A stretch of 64,000 nucleotides of DNA from contig UWYS01000001.1 of assembly GCA_900291925.1 (NCBI GenBank), forward strand, positions 868,001 through 932,000. The letters run 5' to 3'. A model generated the notes under the pieces. That model was not told the origin of the DNA and ran no database searches. It saw nothing but the letters and a program-made list of their open reading frames with translations. This document shows, one piece after another, positions 42,313-53,282 of this stretch (position 1 is its first letter; every line of letters begins with the position of its first letter). The translations under genes were made by a program, and so were the position numbers. Source of the DNA: Thecaphora thlaspeos (Eukaryota; Basidiomycota; Ustilaginomycetes; Urocystidales; Glomosporiaceae).

Positions 42313-45300
42313 ATGGTCCTCGTCACCCAGCTCACCGAAAAGCTCGGCCTTCGCGTTCCCCTCGTTCAGGGAGGCATGCAGTGGGTCGGCACACCAGCGC
42401 TCGCCGCCGCCGTCACAAACGCAGGCGCTCTCGGCGTCCTCACCGCGCTCACCCAGCCTAGCCCCGATGCCCTTCGCCAGGCCATCCGCGAGACCCGCGC
42501 CCTCATCTCCGACGACATTAAGGCGGAGCGCAAGGCGAAGTACGGCGAGATCGCCGTCAACCTCACCCTTCTACCCTCGATCAACCCGCCGGACTACGAA
42601 GGCTTCACGCGCGCAGCCATCGAGGAAGGCTGCAGGATTTTTGAGACGGCCGGCTACAACCCCGGTCCCATCATCAAGATCGCAAAGCAGCACGACTGCT
42701 TCGTCATCCACAAGTGCACCTCGGTCAGGCACGCAAAGAGCGCCGAAAAGCTCGGCGTGGACATGATGAGCATCGACGGCTTCGAGTGCGCCGGACACCC
42801 GGGAGAGGACGATATCGGCGGCCTCGTTCTTATGGCGCGCGCCGCAGAGGAGCTCAAGGTCCCCTTTATCGCTTCGGGAGGAATCGCAAACGGCCAAGGT
42901 CTCGCCTCCGCCCTCGCCCTCGGCGCCGCTGGCGCAAACAGTGCGTGTCCATGGACGGCGGCAGACTCGCGGACAGAAGAGAGTCGAGACCGCCACAGGA
43001 GTTCGACTGACTGACCCAAAACCCCTTCTATCTCACTGCGCGAAATCGTGCCTTGTCACGTATCGGCTTCGCAGTGGGCACCCGCTTCATGTGCACCAAG
43101 GAGGCTGAGGTCCACGAAAACGTCAAGAGGGCCATGGTCGACGCCGACGAGCGCAACACTACCCACATCTTCCGAACTCTCAAGAACACCGCGCGCGTCT
43201 ACAAGTGAGTACATAGAGCCGGTCCCCAACCCTGCCTTCTCCCCTCTAGTTCCCTGTCCTGCTCCCGTGCTGCTCCCCGTTGTGCCAGCGAGGGGCCTAT
43301 CCGAAGTCCGTTGGCCGACGCATAATCGACAGGCTGGAAAGGGGCCGAAGCGATCGGTCGGACACGCAATCTGGTATTTGGCCGGCATCATCGACCGTGC
43401 TGGAGGTTCCGTTGCAAGCTGCATTGAAAGCGGACCCGTCAGCGAAACGTAGTCGGCCCCCTTTCCTTGTCCTGTGAGTAGAAGCTCCCGCTTCCAGTTT
43501 TTGCCGCAGCATCGTTACCTCTCTGTGGACCCACAAGCTACCCCAACCGGGAGCTGCTCGGGGCCGCAGGAGAGACTGCGTCGGGCATCCATCATCAGGC
43601 TGCTTGCGCCATCTTTTGGGTGAGAAAGGGCACCCGTGTTGATCTGCATCCTCTCTCTCTACCTTGCATCCACCTCTGGCCACATCTCCGTCAGCGACGA
43701 GAGCAGCGCCGAGGCTTCTAGCTCTTCGATGGGCGGCGCGACCCGGCGTCCATCCGAGTCCGAATCTGTCGCTGCGGGTGGAGTGTCCGCTCGGACCGGC
43801 GACGATGGCGACCTTGAAGCCCCTTCGGGCCTGCCTCTGACCTACGTGCCGGGCTACGATGGCGATGCCAAGCGGCAGGACGCCAAGGTGTTCGCCGACT
43901 CGTCTTTTGCCCACGTATTTCGCGCCTCCGAACCGCCCGATCCAGGGCCGCCTATTGTCGCCAACGAGGGGCCTGTGTGGCCTCGGATCACGGCGGCGGC
44001 GCTGTCCTACCTGGACGACGCCATCGACCAGTCCGAGGCCACCATCCCGCTTGCCTGGCAGGCCTTTCTGACGGGCATAGTCGACATGATGCTCTACTCG
44101 CGCACCTCTGTCTGGCTTGGCTTCCAAACCGGCAACATGGTGCAGCTATCGGGCAACATTGCCCAATACATCTTTCCGCAAGCCGAGAAGGACGGCCTCC
44201 AGATGCTGCTGCGTGGGCTCAGCATTGCTTCGTTCTTTGTGGGCAGCTTTGCTGGCTACCACGCTGGACAGCGGCTGGGCCACAACAAGCGGCGGTGGAT
44301 GTTCATCTCGAGCCTGGTACAGAGCGCGCTGCTGTTCGGTTCGGCCGGCATCTTGTTGAGCAAGTCAGAGCCTATGCAGCCGAGCTTCCAGTACTACCCA
44401 GCCATCATCGTGCTACCCGCCCTCTCGATGGGCATGCAGAGCATCGCCGCCCAGAAGCTCTCGTCGCCGACCTTTGCGACGACCGTGGCGTTCACGGCGA
44501 CGCTGTCGCAGCTCTCGTCGGATCCGTACCTGTTCGCACTGTGTCCATCGGTCAATACGCGTGGGCGAGACCGTCGGCTGCTCGCCATAGCGATGCTTTG
44601 CCTCGGCGCCGGTATTGGGGAGACGTTCCTCTACACCAAGGCTGGGTTCGCCGGCGGCATCGCCATCTCGGCTGGCTTCAAGCTCCTCCTGGCCCTGCTG
44701 TGGCTCGTGCCCAAGGGCAAGCGGGCAGCGCCTAGGTCTCGGTCGCACTGCCGGCGATGGCGCTAGCCCTTCCCGCCTCCCTTCACGAGTCGACCCGGCC
44801 GTCCGGAGAGTAGCGGTCAACCCCGCGCTCGCTTTTTCATAGACCCGTCATAGATTCCCACCTCTCTTCTCTCCTTTCGCTTCCTCTCTGTCTCTCTACT
44901 TGTTTTTGCCCTTTCCTCGACACGCCATTTGCTCACTGCTGACAGTACATCCCGCCCTTCCATTCCCCCCTCAATCATCTCGCTTCATCTCCTGGTCCAT
45001 CCACCCCTCCCCGTCGCTCGGTCCATTGCTTCATCTTCACTCCTCGCCTCCTCGTCAGGAACAAGGTGGCCGTTGAAGTTGTCCGCCTCGAGAACCGACC
45101 GGGAGGCGCCAAATTTGAGGACGTGCGCGAGCTCGTCTCTGGCGCGCGCGGCAAGAAGGTCTATGAGACAGGTGACATCGACGCCGGCGTCTGGAGCGCC
45201 GGCATCACCGTCGGCCTCATCCACGACATCGTAAGTCCTGACCTCCGGCCCCCCTTCTTTCTCTTATCCTGCGCATCGAAGCTCATACTGTGTCGGTATG

Positions 45301-45430
45301 CTTTATGCAGCCGACGTGTAAGGAACTCGTCGCGAACATGGAGGCAGATGCCGAGAAGCACATCAGTCGTCTGGCTTCGCTCGTCTCGCACAAGCAAAGC
45401 AGCAACACGGCGAGGCAATCGAAGCTCTGA
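42313..45430 (+). CDS. Nitronate monooxygenase (2-nitropropane dioxygenase family), interrupted by a gene-sized intron
   Basis: Four exons: 42313-42940, 43075-43204, 45059-45230 and 45311-45430, giving 349 aa. Introns 1 and 3 are 134 and 80 bp; intron 2 is 1,854 bp and contains a complete DUF1275 gene. Phases agree at every junction. The TIM barrel carries the FMN motif VQGGMQWVGTPALAAAV, the CTSVRHAKSAEKLGVD block, FECAGHPGEDD and the phosphate-binding ASGGIANGQGLASALALG, then across intron 1 MGTRFMCTKEA, and across intron 2 ARVYKNKVAVEVVRLE. The last two exons end with a typical helical tail. The enzyme oxidises alkyl nitronates to carbonyls and nitrite with FMN. Family assignment is firm; expression across the long intron is untested. 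Confidence 0.88.
43729..44766 (+). CDS. DUF1275 (YoaK-like) membrane protein nested in an intron
   Basis: 345 aa from the ATG at 43729, which is the first ATG after the upstream exon's donor at 43205. About 115 N-terminal residues are Ser/Asp-rich and disordered; then comes the DUF1275 fold: QAFLTGIVDMMLYSRTSVWLGFQTGNMVQLSG, followed by hydrophobic segments and the block LSMGMQSIAAQKLSSPTFATT with the family's GMQ motif and a final GFKLLLALLWLVP helix. Six membrane spans are likely. Function of DUF1275 proteins is unknown. The gene lies entirely in intron 2 of the nitronate monooxygenase gene and on the same strand, so the host's primary transcript would contain it. Its 3' flank (44770-45058) is strongly pyrimidine-rich. 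Confidence 0.8.
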   Translation: MGGATRRPSESESVAAGGVSARTGDDGDLEAPSGLPLTYVPGYDGDAKRQDAKVFADSSFAHVFRASEPPDPGPPIVANEGPVWPRITAAALSYLDDAIDQSEATIPLAWQAFLTGIVDMMLYSRTSVWLGFQTGNMVQLSGNIAQYIFPQAEKDGLQMLLRGLSIASFFVGSFAGYHAGQRLGHNKRRWMFISSLVQSALLFGSAGILLSKSEPMQPSFQYYPAIIVLPALSMGMQSIAAQKLSSPTFATTVAFTATLSQLSSDPYLFALCPSVNTRGRDRRLLAIAMLCLGAGIGETFLYTKAGFAGGIAISAGFKLLLALLWLVPKGKRAAPRSRSHCRRWR

Positions 45431-45894
45431 GCGGGTGGCGGCCTCGTTGGATCAGGTCGTGCATGCGGGCGAAGAAGTGGTAAAGAAGTGGTAACACCAA
45501 TCATTCGAGTGTAGTATTGCGGTCCTATCGATACAGGTCTCTGTGGTCTAGAAGAAATAACAACATGCTTGAAATTGTATCCTTGTTCACGATTTTCGGT
45601 TCGTTCTGGGCCATCTCTTGTTGTCCAACTGTTTGATCAACACAACCATGAATGATTCACCCTGATCTCGTTCCTAAGCCATGAAGAGGCTGCATTTTAC
45701 TGCATCGTATTTGGCTAGATAGCAGCAACAACCGCAGCAAGAAAAGGCAGCTGCGCCCGCCCACAAAGAGAAAGTGACTACACGGACGTTGTCTTTCCAT
45801 CGCGTACCACCTATGCAAGTACAAGCAAAAAGTCGCCTTGCGCCCTCCCTTTCTGGCTCCGACCTCCCTCGCCTTGCCGTCGCGAAGGACCATT
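45431..45894. other. Convergent intergenic region
   Basis: 464 bp between stop codons, somewhat AT-richer (45490-45760), with AATAAC/ACAACATG-like 3'-end sequence. No gene seen. Confidence 0.4.
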
Positions 45895-47610
45895 CTACTT
45901 TGCCGCGTCGGCAGCGACGATCCTGTCCCTTACCACTTGGTTCCAGATCTCGTCATTGACCTGCTTGGCCCTGGTGAGTTGTGACCTGAGCGCCGCCACC
46001 TGTGCGCTCAACGAAGCAACCTTCTCCGCCTGTTCCGCCAACGTCATCGCACCTCCACCACCGCCGTTGGATGCGCCGCTGAGACCCGCTGCGAGCGATG
46101 ACAACGCCGCATCGCTTTCCCTTCCACCGCCTCCGCCACTGCTGAGCGCCAAGGAGGTGGCGGATACCGACAGATCCCACATCGGGTCGACCCAGCTTTC
46201 CACCTCTGGCTGTTCGCCTATCCTCACGTTGACCACAAGGTCGGAACGCTCTTCTTCGCCCTTGACCTGTCTTCGGAAGTTGGCCACTGGTCGGATGGGA
46301 AGGGACAGTGCGCTGCCGGCGCTAGACCCCTCCCAACCTCCGACGAGGTCGCGCGGTCGCTTCATCGTGACGAGGTTGGTGACTGCATTGCGACCCGTGG
46401 CTGCAGCACCGGCCGCTACGCCTGCCTGGCCGAGGAGCGAGACCGACTTAAGCACCTGCGAGTTGGAGACGTCGATAATGAGCAGCGTCCCCGTTGCCGT
46501 GCCCACAAGCAAGAAGGTGGCGTGGAGCGACAGGGCCAAAGAGGTGATTGAGTCGGCGACGGGAATCAGACTACCATCTTGTGTCGCCGAAGCGGCGTTG
46601 ATGCGGTCTGGCTCCGAGGCAGCATTGTCGACTCGAGCCTCCCATGACGACAGACCGGCCAATGCCGGTGTAATGAAGGACCCCATTGACAAACCATCCC
46701 CCGCATTCACTCCAGCTGACGATGAAGAAGACGCGACGGTGTGGCCCGCGGACCTCTCCTTTTTCCTGAAAAGGTCGACGCGGAAGATGGCGTCCTTGTT
46801 GCCGGAGGACGTCGTCGAGGCGAAAAAGAAGCGCTCTGTCGGATCCATGACGACTCGTCGAATGGGCTGCTCGAATGCGAATGTAGCCAACAGGGCCCTC
46901 GTCCGTACGTCCCACATCTTGACCGTCGAGTCGAGCGAGGAGCTGAGCAGCGTCATCTGGTGGGGAAAGGCGCCGCTGCCGATCTCGAGGTCGGTGATGG
47001 CGAGATTGTGGTCGGCGAGGGTGCAATAGGGGGTGGGGTTGGTAGAGGACGAAGTGATGGACGACGACGACTGCTGGGATGGCGCGAGGAGGCCAGGTAG
47101 GCTCCATACGAGGATGCGCGCATCCTGGCTCGCCGTGACGAGCGCCTGGCCATCTTTGGACCATTTGAGGACGGTGATGCTTCGGTAATGGGCGTCGAAC
47201 GAGGTGAAGAGGTCTCCCGTGGCGACGTTCCAGAGGAAGATGCGGCCGTCTGTGCTTCCGGCAGCGACAAAGGCTCCATCGGGCGAGGCAGCGAGGCAGG
47301 AAAGTCTCTGGGGAAGGATGATGCGGAGGATGGGGTGGTCTTTCTGGAACGAGTAGACGTTTAGCATGGCCTTGTTTGCCTCTAGCTGGAAGACGAGGCC
47401 GCCCATGCCGCCGAGCGAAGGATTGGGCTGTGTGGGGAGGTAGTCGACCGAGTGGGATGCGGGATCTGCGAGACCCTTGAAGGAGAGGAGGGAGGTGATG
47501 GACGAAGGTGCGGCGAGGTTGGTCAATGCCATGGAACCGGGCGCCGAGGATGATGACGAGGTGGTGTAGAGGAGCACCTCGCTCGGGAAGAGGGAGGCCG
47601 CGGTGGCCAT
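45895..47610 (-). CDS. IPI3: IPI3-like WD40 pre-rRNA processing factor
   Basis: Single exon, 571 aa; the start is the ATG at 47610 (MATAASLFPSEVLL), because the upstream in-frame extension to 47787 is leader-like. A beta-propeller of WD repeats covers residues ~40-420, with the family-diagnostic block GSTDGRIFLWNVATGDL followed by SFDAHYRSITVLKWSKDGQA and the next repeat ASQDARILVWSLPGLL. The C-terminal ~60 residues form a coiled coil (LAEQAEKVASLSAQVAALRS) as in IPI3/WDR18. IPI3 works with RIX1 and IPI1 in the nucleolus and nucleoplasm to remove ITS2 from pre-60S particles and in pre-replicative complexes. Two low-complexity insertions, Ser-rich and Gly-rich, are extra to the yeast protein. 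Confidence 0.88.
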   Translation of the reverse strand: MATAASLFPSEVLLYTTSSSSSAPGSMALTNLAAPSSITSLLSFKGLADPASHSVDYLPTQPNPSLGGMGGLVFQLEANKAMLNVYSFQKDHPILRIILPQRLSCLAASPDGAFVAAGSTDGRIFLWNVATGDLFTSFDAHYRSITVLKWSKDGQALVTASQDARILVWSLPGLLAPSQQSSSSITSSSTNPTPYCTLADHNLAITDLEIGSGAFPHQMTLLSSSLDSTVKMWDVRTRALLATFAFEQPIRRVVMDPTERFFFASTTSSGNKDAIFRVDLFRKKERSAGHTVASSSSSAGVNAGDGLSMGSFITPALAGLSSWEARVDNAASEPDRINAASATQDGSLIPVADSITSLALSLHATFLLVGTATGTLLIIDVSNSQVLKSVSLLGQAGVAAGAAATGRNAVTNLVTMKRPRDLVGGWEGSSAGSALSLPIRPVANFRRQVKGEEERSDLVVNVRIGEQPEVESWVDPMWDLSVSATSLALSSGGGGGRESDAALSSLAAGLSGASNGGGGGAMTLAEQAEKVASLSAQVAALRSQLTRAKQVNDEIWNQVVRDRIVAADAAK

Positions 47611-48103
47611 CTTGAGGAGAAGCGACTGGAGCAAGGTCCGGCGGAGGGAGCAGGGAAAGGGGTCAGTAGCGACGTCGGACGATAGGGGAGCGCGGACCAA
47701 GGGGGCAGGGTGGGAGGACAGAAAGGGGTGTGGAGAAGCACACACAGCGGTGGCAGAAGCAGGGAAATGGAAAAAAATAAAATCCAAAATAATACAATCA
47801 AAAATACATATGTTGGCCCACGCTCCTCACTCTCGGAAGTCGGAGGGGCCCATCCAGCACTACTCACGCGGCGAGTCGGCTCCGGGCGGAAAGTGACTCG
47901 GGGGGCGGGCCAGGCGCACTCCTGCACGGCAGTCAAAGAGGCGACGAGTGCGCGCGCGCCCACAGAAGGGTTGCTGGCAGCAGTCGAGCAGCCTGCGTGA
48001 CTCACGAGCCAGCCTGGAAATATAAGAGGCAGGCAACCTTGCACCGCCCACCGCGTCATCCCTTCTTCTTCGCTTCCTTCCTCTATCACCCACCGCCGCC
48101 AAG
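47611..48103. promoter_or_regulatory. Divergent promoter region of IPI3 and asparagine synthetase
   Basis: 493 bp between starts. AT-rich patch at 47770-47812 (AAAATAAAATCC and similar) and a TATAAG-type sequence at 48020. A TGACTC sequence at 47895-47900 and at 47999-48004 (read as TGACTC on + strand) matches the core bound by Gcn4-type bZIP activators, a plausible link to amino-acid control of ASN; this is an inference from the motif only. Confidence 0.5.
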
Positions 48104-50020
48104 ATGTGTGGTATCCTCGCGTGTGTCCACCACCCCGACGCTTCGGCGTACAGGCAAAAGATGCTCAACATGTCGCGGTGCATCCGCCACCGCGGCCCCG
48201 ACTGGTCCGGCTGCGTCGTAACCAACGAGGACGGCAACGGCACAAAGGGCTCCATCCTCTGCCACGAGCGTCTCGCTATCGTCGGCATCTCGACCGGCGC
48301 CCAGCCCCTCGTCAGCACCGACGGCAAGCTCATCCTCGCCGTCAACGGTGAAATTTACAACCACCGCAAGCTGCGCAAGATGCTCAAGGACCAGCACGCC
48401 GAGTTCAAGACCCAATCCGACTGCGAGGTCATCCTCCATCTCTACAAGGAGATGGGCTCCGACTTTGTCACGCTCCTAGACGGCATGTTCTCTTTCGTCC
48501 TATTAGACATGTCCGTCTCGCCCAGCCGCCTCATCGCCGCACGCGACCCCATTGGCATTACCACCCTCTACCAGGGCGCCTCCTACAAGTACCCGGGCGC
48601 CGTCTATTTTTCCTCGGAGCTCAAGGCGATCCATGAAGAGTGCGACCGCATCCGCACCTTCCCGCCCGGCCACTACTACGACAGCAGCCTCTCCGAAGGC
48701 GAGGAGACGGTGCGCTACTACAAGCCCAGCTGGTGGAACGGCGACGAGGACGTCTCGGCCATTCCCACGGGCGAGGCCGACCTCAAGGCGATCCGCGAGT
48801 CACTCGAAAAGGCGGTCCGAAAGCGACTGATGAGCGAGGTCCCCTACGGCGTCCTGCTCAGCGGCGGCCTCGACTCATCGCTGATCGCCTCGATCGCGGC
48901 AAGGGAGACGGACAAGCTCGCCGACGCGCAAAGAAAGGCGCGGGAGGAGAGGCAGGCGCGGAGGGCACGCGGTCTCTCCACGCCCGCCGGCGAGAAGCAG
49001 GCGGCCGATCTGGCCGTCGGCCTGGATGAGGACGCTGGAAACGAGGTTGAGAACCTCGCCGCCTGGCCGCGCCTCCACTCGTTCTCGATTGGCCTCGATG
49101 GCTCGCCGGATCTGATTGCCGCGCGCTCGGCGGCCCAGTTCCTCGGGACGGTCCACCACGAGCACACCTTCACCGTCCAAGAGGGGCTCGATGCTATCGC
49201 CGATGTCATCTTCCACCTCGAGACGTACGACGTCACGACAGTGCGCGCCTCGACGCCAATGTACCTCCTCTCGCGCAAGATCAAAGCGATGGGCGTCAAG
49301 ATGGTCCTCTCGGGCGAGGGCTCGGATGAAATCTTTGGCGGTTACCTCTACTTCCATGCGGCCCCCGACCGCCAGTCGTTCCACCAGGAGCTCGTCAAGC
49401 GCGTGAAGAACCTCCACACCGCCGACTGCCTGCGCGCCAACAAATCGACGATGGCATGGGGTCTCGAGGCGCGCGTTCCCTTCCTCGACAAGGAGTTCCT
49501 CGAGGTCTCGATGAATGTCGACGCCGAGCATAAGACCTTCTCCAAGGGCTCGCTCCAGCAGCGCGACGCAGACGGCCGGCCGCTGATGGAAAAGTACATC
49601 CTTCGCAAGGCTTTCGACGTCATCCCGGACGACCTTGATGCCGGCGGCAACGGCGACGGCTCGAAGGTCGGCGGTCCTGGCAAGCCTGCGCCCAAGCCCT
49701 ACCTCCCCGAGTCGATCCTCTGGCGCCAGAAGGAGCAGTTCTCCGACGGCGTAGGATACAGCTGGATCGACGGCATCAAGGACCATGCCGAGAAGGTCGT
49801 CAGCGACGCCAAGTTCGCAGAGAGGCAGAAGAGGTACCCGGTCGACACGCCCGATACGAAGGAGGCCTACATGATCCGCGAGATTTTCGAGGGCTGGTTT
49901 CCCTCTGACGCGGCGGCTAGGACGGCCGTCCGATGGGTTCCGAGAGGCGACTGGGGCTGCTCGAGCGACCCCTCCGGAAGGAGCGTCGCCATCCACGACT
50001 CGGCTTACTCGACCGATTGA
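48104..50020 (+). CDS. ASN1: Asparagine synthetase, glutamine-hydrolysing
   Basis: Single exon, 638 aa. Processing of MCGI exposes the catalytic Cys2 of the class-II glutaminase domain (NEIYNH and RHRGPDWSG blocks present). The synthetase domain has the ATP-binding PP-loop [14 protein letters not shown] near residue 250 and the later [12 protein letters not shown] block. A charged insertion of ~60 residues between the two (rich in R, A, E) is usual in fungi. The C-terminus carries the [17 protein letters not shown] block with conserved Trp and Asp. The cytosolic enzyme makes asparagine from aspartate, glutamine and ATP. It lies divergent from IPI3. The name follows family convention; paralogue number is unknown. 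Confidence 0.96.
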   Translation: MCGILACVHHPDASAYRQKMLNMSRCIRHRGPDWSGCVVTNEDGNGTKGSILCHERLAIVGISTGAQPLVSTDGKLILAVNGEIYNHRKLRKMLKDQHAEFKTQSDCEVILHLYKEMGSDFVTLLDGMFSFVLLDMSVSPSRLIAARDPIGITTLYQGASYKYPGAVYFSSELKAIHEECDRIRTFPPGHYYDSSLSEGEETVRYYKPSWWNGDEDVSAIPTGEADLKAIRESLEKAVRKRLMSEVPYGVLLSGGLDSSLIASIAARETDKLADAQRKAREERQARRARGLSTPAGEKQAADLAVGLDEDAGNEVENLAAWPRLHSFSIGLDGSPDLIAARSAAQFLGTVHHEHTFTVQEGLDAIADVIFHLETYDVTTVRASTPMYLLSRKIKAMGVKMVLSGEGSDEIFGGYLYFHAAPDRQSFHQELVKRVKNLHTADCLRANKSTMAWGLEARVPFLDKEFLEVSMNVDAEHKTFSKGSLQQRDADGRPLMEKYILRKAFDVIPDDLDAGGNGDGSKVGGPGKPAPKPYLPESILWRQKEQFSDGVGYSWIDGIKDHAEKVVSDAKFAERQKRYPVDTPDTKEAYMIREIFEGWFPSDAAARTAVRWVPRGDWGCSSDPSGRSVAIHDSAYSTD

Positions 50021-50437
50021 GTGCGATGCCGGTGTCCCACTGCTGCTACGCCGCCGGCGCCATGACGTAGTCAGCTTCTCCCTTCGCCGTGCCTCTTGTA
50101 TTTCCAAAAAATAAATTCATCTGCCACCGCTAATGATATTGTGATGATGTCGTCGTGCGAAAATCGGTCCCAGACTATGAGGTGGACGTGTTCCGAGTGG
50201 CAATTGGGCATCATTCAAAGCGAGCTAAATGTAGAAATAGGGAAAAGGATTGCGGTACGAGATCACCAAGCGGCTACAGGAAGCAGAGGCGGACCGGAAG
50301 CGATGCAAGCAGAAACGGTAAACGAAAAGAGAGGAATGCATGCACAGGACGAGAAAAAATCCACCGGGCGAATGCACAAGGGCTCATCGCCGCCGCCGCC
50401 GTCGACGACACCAACACCAACACGGCAGCAACTCCTC
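50021..50437. other. Convergent intergenic region
   Basis: 417 bp between stop codons with an AAAAAATAAATT stretch at 50105 that could act in 3'-end formation of the asparagine synthetase transcript. No gene seen. Confidence 0.45.
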
Positions 50438-52895
50438 TCACTGCTTCCTCTCCTCGCCTTCGTCGAGCGCCACCCAGCTGGCGCCGAGCGGGCTATCAGT
50501 GGCGGCGGAACGGCTCTCGGCCTCGGGCGCATGATTGAGCGGCGACGCCGCCTCTCGACTGGGCGGGCCCATCCAGATGTCGCCGCCGTGCTTGCTTTGC
50601 ATCGTCGATGCCGCTGCTGATGCCGGTGCCGAGCCCAGCGTGGTCCGGATGTCTGTTTGATTGGAGGAGTGCTGGCTGCAGCTGAGCAGCGGACTCGGCG
50701 CTACGCCTGTACCCTCGCCGTCGGCCTCGGCGTCGCCATCATGGTCGCCGTCGGCCGACGAAGGGACGCTGCTAGGAAGACCGGAGCCGGAGCCGAGGCC
50801 GGATGATCGTTCGCTCTCTGGAAGGCTCTGGGCGTCCGAGTCGCGCTGATCGAAGCCGGCCTGCGTCACCCGTCGCGTCGCCTGCGACTCGTTGAGCAGC
50901 GAGGCGCGCGAGTGCGACTTGGACGCTGGTCCAGGTCCCGGCCCGACGGCTGGTCTGCCCTCCTGTCCACGCTGCTGCTGCCCTCGCTGCGTCTGACCGC
51001 GCGAGGTCCATCCACCGGTCGCGGCAGACAAGGCCTGCCCCGCTCGGCCGATGAGCCCGGTCCCACCCAGGGACAGCTGTCTGCGCAGCCTGAGGGCCAC
51101 GTCGACGAAGCCAGTTGGCAGGACCGCAAGCATCGAGTGCGTGATGGCGAGCCAGTAGGCCAAGACTGTTTGCGTGCCGACCGTGTAGGATGGCCTGAGG
51201 CGCCGTTTGTTGGAGAGGAGCAGCTCGCCAACCTTCTGGAGCACGGGGGCCGATGCAGGAGAGCGATGATGCCACTGCGATGACGTCGAAGCCGAGCGGG
51301 CGAGCGAAGGTCTCGAGGAGGAAGTCGAGCCACCCGCCGTCGCCGTCTTCGACGAAGACGAAAGGGGTTGCTGGGCTTCCGAGGCCGACGTCGCACCGGA
51401 GCCGCCGAAGAAGGAGCCGGAACTGACCTCAACCACGGTGATCCGGACGTCGCGCTGCTTCTGTGGCGATCGGCCGGTCTCGCGCGATGGGCGCCGCCCG
51501 ATCGCGCTGCCACCGATGGCGCTGTTCGCCACGCGCAGGCCGGCTTTGGAGTTGAAGGCATCTTCCTCGCACTCGCGGCGCAAGCTCTGCACGCCGGCGG
51601 CGAAGCCTTGGGCCACCACGGAGAGCACGCCCTGACGAGGGAGCGATGTCCTCGAGGCTGGGCTCGAGACAAGGTTGATCACCGCGGCGGGGAAGAGGTC
51701 GCCCTGATCGTCCGTACGGTTCGGCAGTGCACGCAGGAGCGGCAGCAGGCTGCCCAGCACGCAAAGGCTCGAGACAACATGCCGGTCGAGCAGCTCAGAC
51801 GTGTGATCCGGGCTCAGCCTCGACATGGGCAGACTCGCCACGCTGGCGGCGAGGCTGGATCCAGACACGCCTCTGGCGCCGGCGATCGCGTCGTCCTCGA
51901 GCGAGAGGAAGCCGAGCGCGTTGACGATGCCGACGATACTGACGTTCTCGCCCGGCCGCGCGTAAGGGTCGCCGGCGCTGGTGAGCGGGTACCTCAAACT
52001 GAGCGCGGCGTTGAGCGCCCGGATGAACGGCTGAAGCGAGCTCGCGGGATCACTCGTATCGAAGACGAGCGCCTTGACGTAGCCGCGTGAGCTTGGCGGG
52101 ATGTGGTTCTCAAACTGCGATAGCGCTGCGGACGACGACACCGAAGCGAGGACGATGAAGCCCATGCCGGAGAAGTGGAGCGCCATTGAGCGTCCGATCG
52201 GCGTGTCGCCGCCGAGCACGACTGCAGGGGAGGCGAGGGGATCATCGAGGGGACAGAGCAGGTTTCGTTAGTCACAGAAGGGCAACGCTCGCTGGTTCGT
52301 GCCGAGCGGCAACCGGGCCTTACTCACTGACCGCTTCCCTACGCACGCCGTTGTGCATCCGGATCTGCCTGGTGCGACGGCTGCCGCTCACCGGCTTCCT
52401 ACCTAGTCCAGGCAACCAAATGGTGCCGCTAAGATACGCAGCTCTAGTGCCGAGACCGATCACAAGAACTCCACCTGCGATGGAAAGGCCGTGCTTGTGG
52501 TCTTTGAGCCATCGCTGGACGACTTCGAGCGTGGTCGGCGAAGGCGGCGACGGCGAGACGGGCGGTGGCGCAGCGACGGGCGAGAAGACCTTGTGCACTT
52601 TCTCCGTTAGGCCTTCGGGCAGCGACGGGAGGTTCGGCAGCGGTGGACCGTATTTTGTCAGCTGCGTGTAGAGAGCCTCGTAGTACTCGTGGACCGTGAC
52701 CGAGACCTTGTGTGGGAGCTCCTGCTGTTGGAGCGGCAGCGCAAGCCATCGGACGGTGTCCGTTTGACAACGTATGTCAGTAAGGCCGTCGCTTGGAGAA
52801 GCTCGAATAGCGGCTGAACGTTTCTTTTCGACACTCACGAGATTGCGTGGGAGATTCTCCTCGATGAGGTCCTCGATATCGCTGAGGGACGGCAT
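50438..52895 (-). CDS. DUF1776 family protein (YSC83-like)
   Basis: Three exons: 52895-52839, 52724-52403 and 52221-50438, giving 720 aa. Introns are 114 and 181 bp; the second uses a GTAGGA donor, chosen because the nearby GTGAGC would break the frame of the following exon. Exon 2 has VTVHEYYEALYTQL and a membrane helix (GLSIAGGVLVIGLGTRAAYL); across the second junction comes VVLGGDTPIGRSMALHFSGM, a short-chain-dehydrogenase-like start of a Rossmann fold lacking the catalytic YxxxK. This layout matches the fungal DUF1776 family, whose yeast member YSC83 is on the mitochondrial outer membrane. The C-terminal ~300 residues are low-complexity. Function unknown. Confidence 0.8.
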
Positions 52896-53251
52896 GATGT
52901 CGTGCGCGGGCCTGTCCTAACCTCTAGCAGCGGCTGGGCCGGCGGACGATGCAGTTCCGGTCCCGGTCTTGAGCTGTAATGGATCCGTGTGCAGACCAAG
53001 GGCGTCTGGAACCGACGCGGGTCGTGTTCCCGAGCGATTGTTTGCGTTTTGACGTGCCGCGTGGTCGGGTCGCAGTGCGGCTGTTACGAGGCGGTGCAGG
53101 GACTCGCTGCCGCCTGGCGTCTAGTAATGCGACTGAGAGACGAGGCCTGCCTACAGCGGGGTCTTGCTAGAGAGGAAGAGTGAGCGGCGTTCTGGTCGAT
53201 GCTGGATGGTAATGTTGAAGGGCGGTGACCGAGGCGAGGTGGTGCTGTTGA

Positions 53252-53282
<31 letters not shown>

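Noticed and set aside
43636..43728. Upstream extension of the DUF1275 frame
   Set aside because: It begins with GTG, not ATG; no ATG occurs between 43205 and 43729.
48875..50107. 410-codon minus-strand open frame opposite asparagine synthetase
   Set aside because: Antisense shadow of a GC-rich, codon-biased gene; no family similarity.
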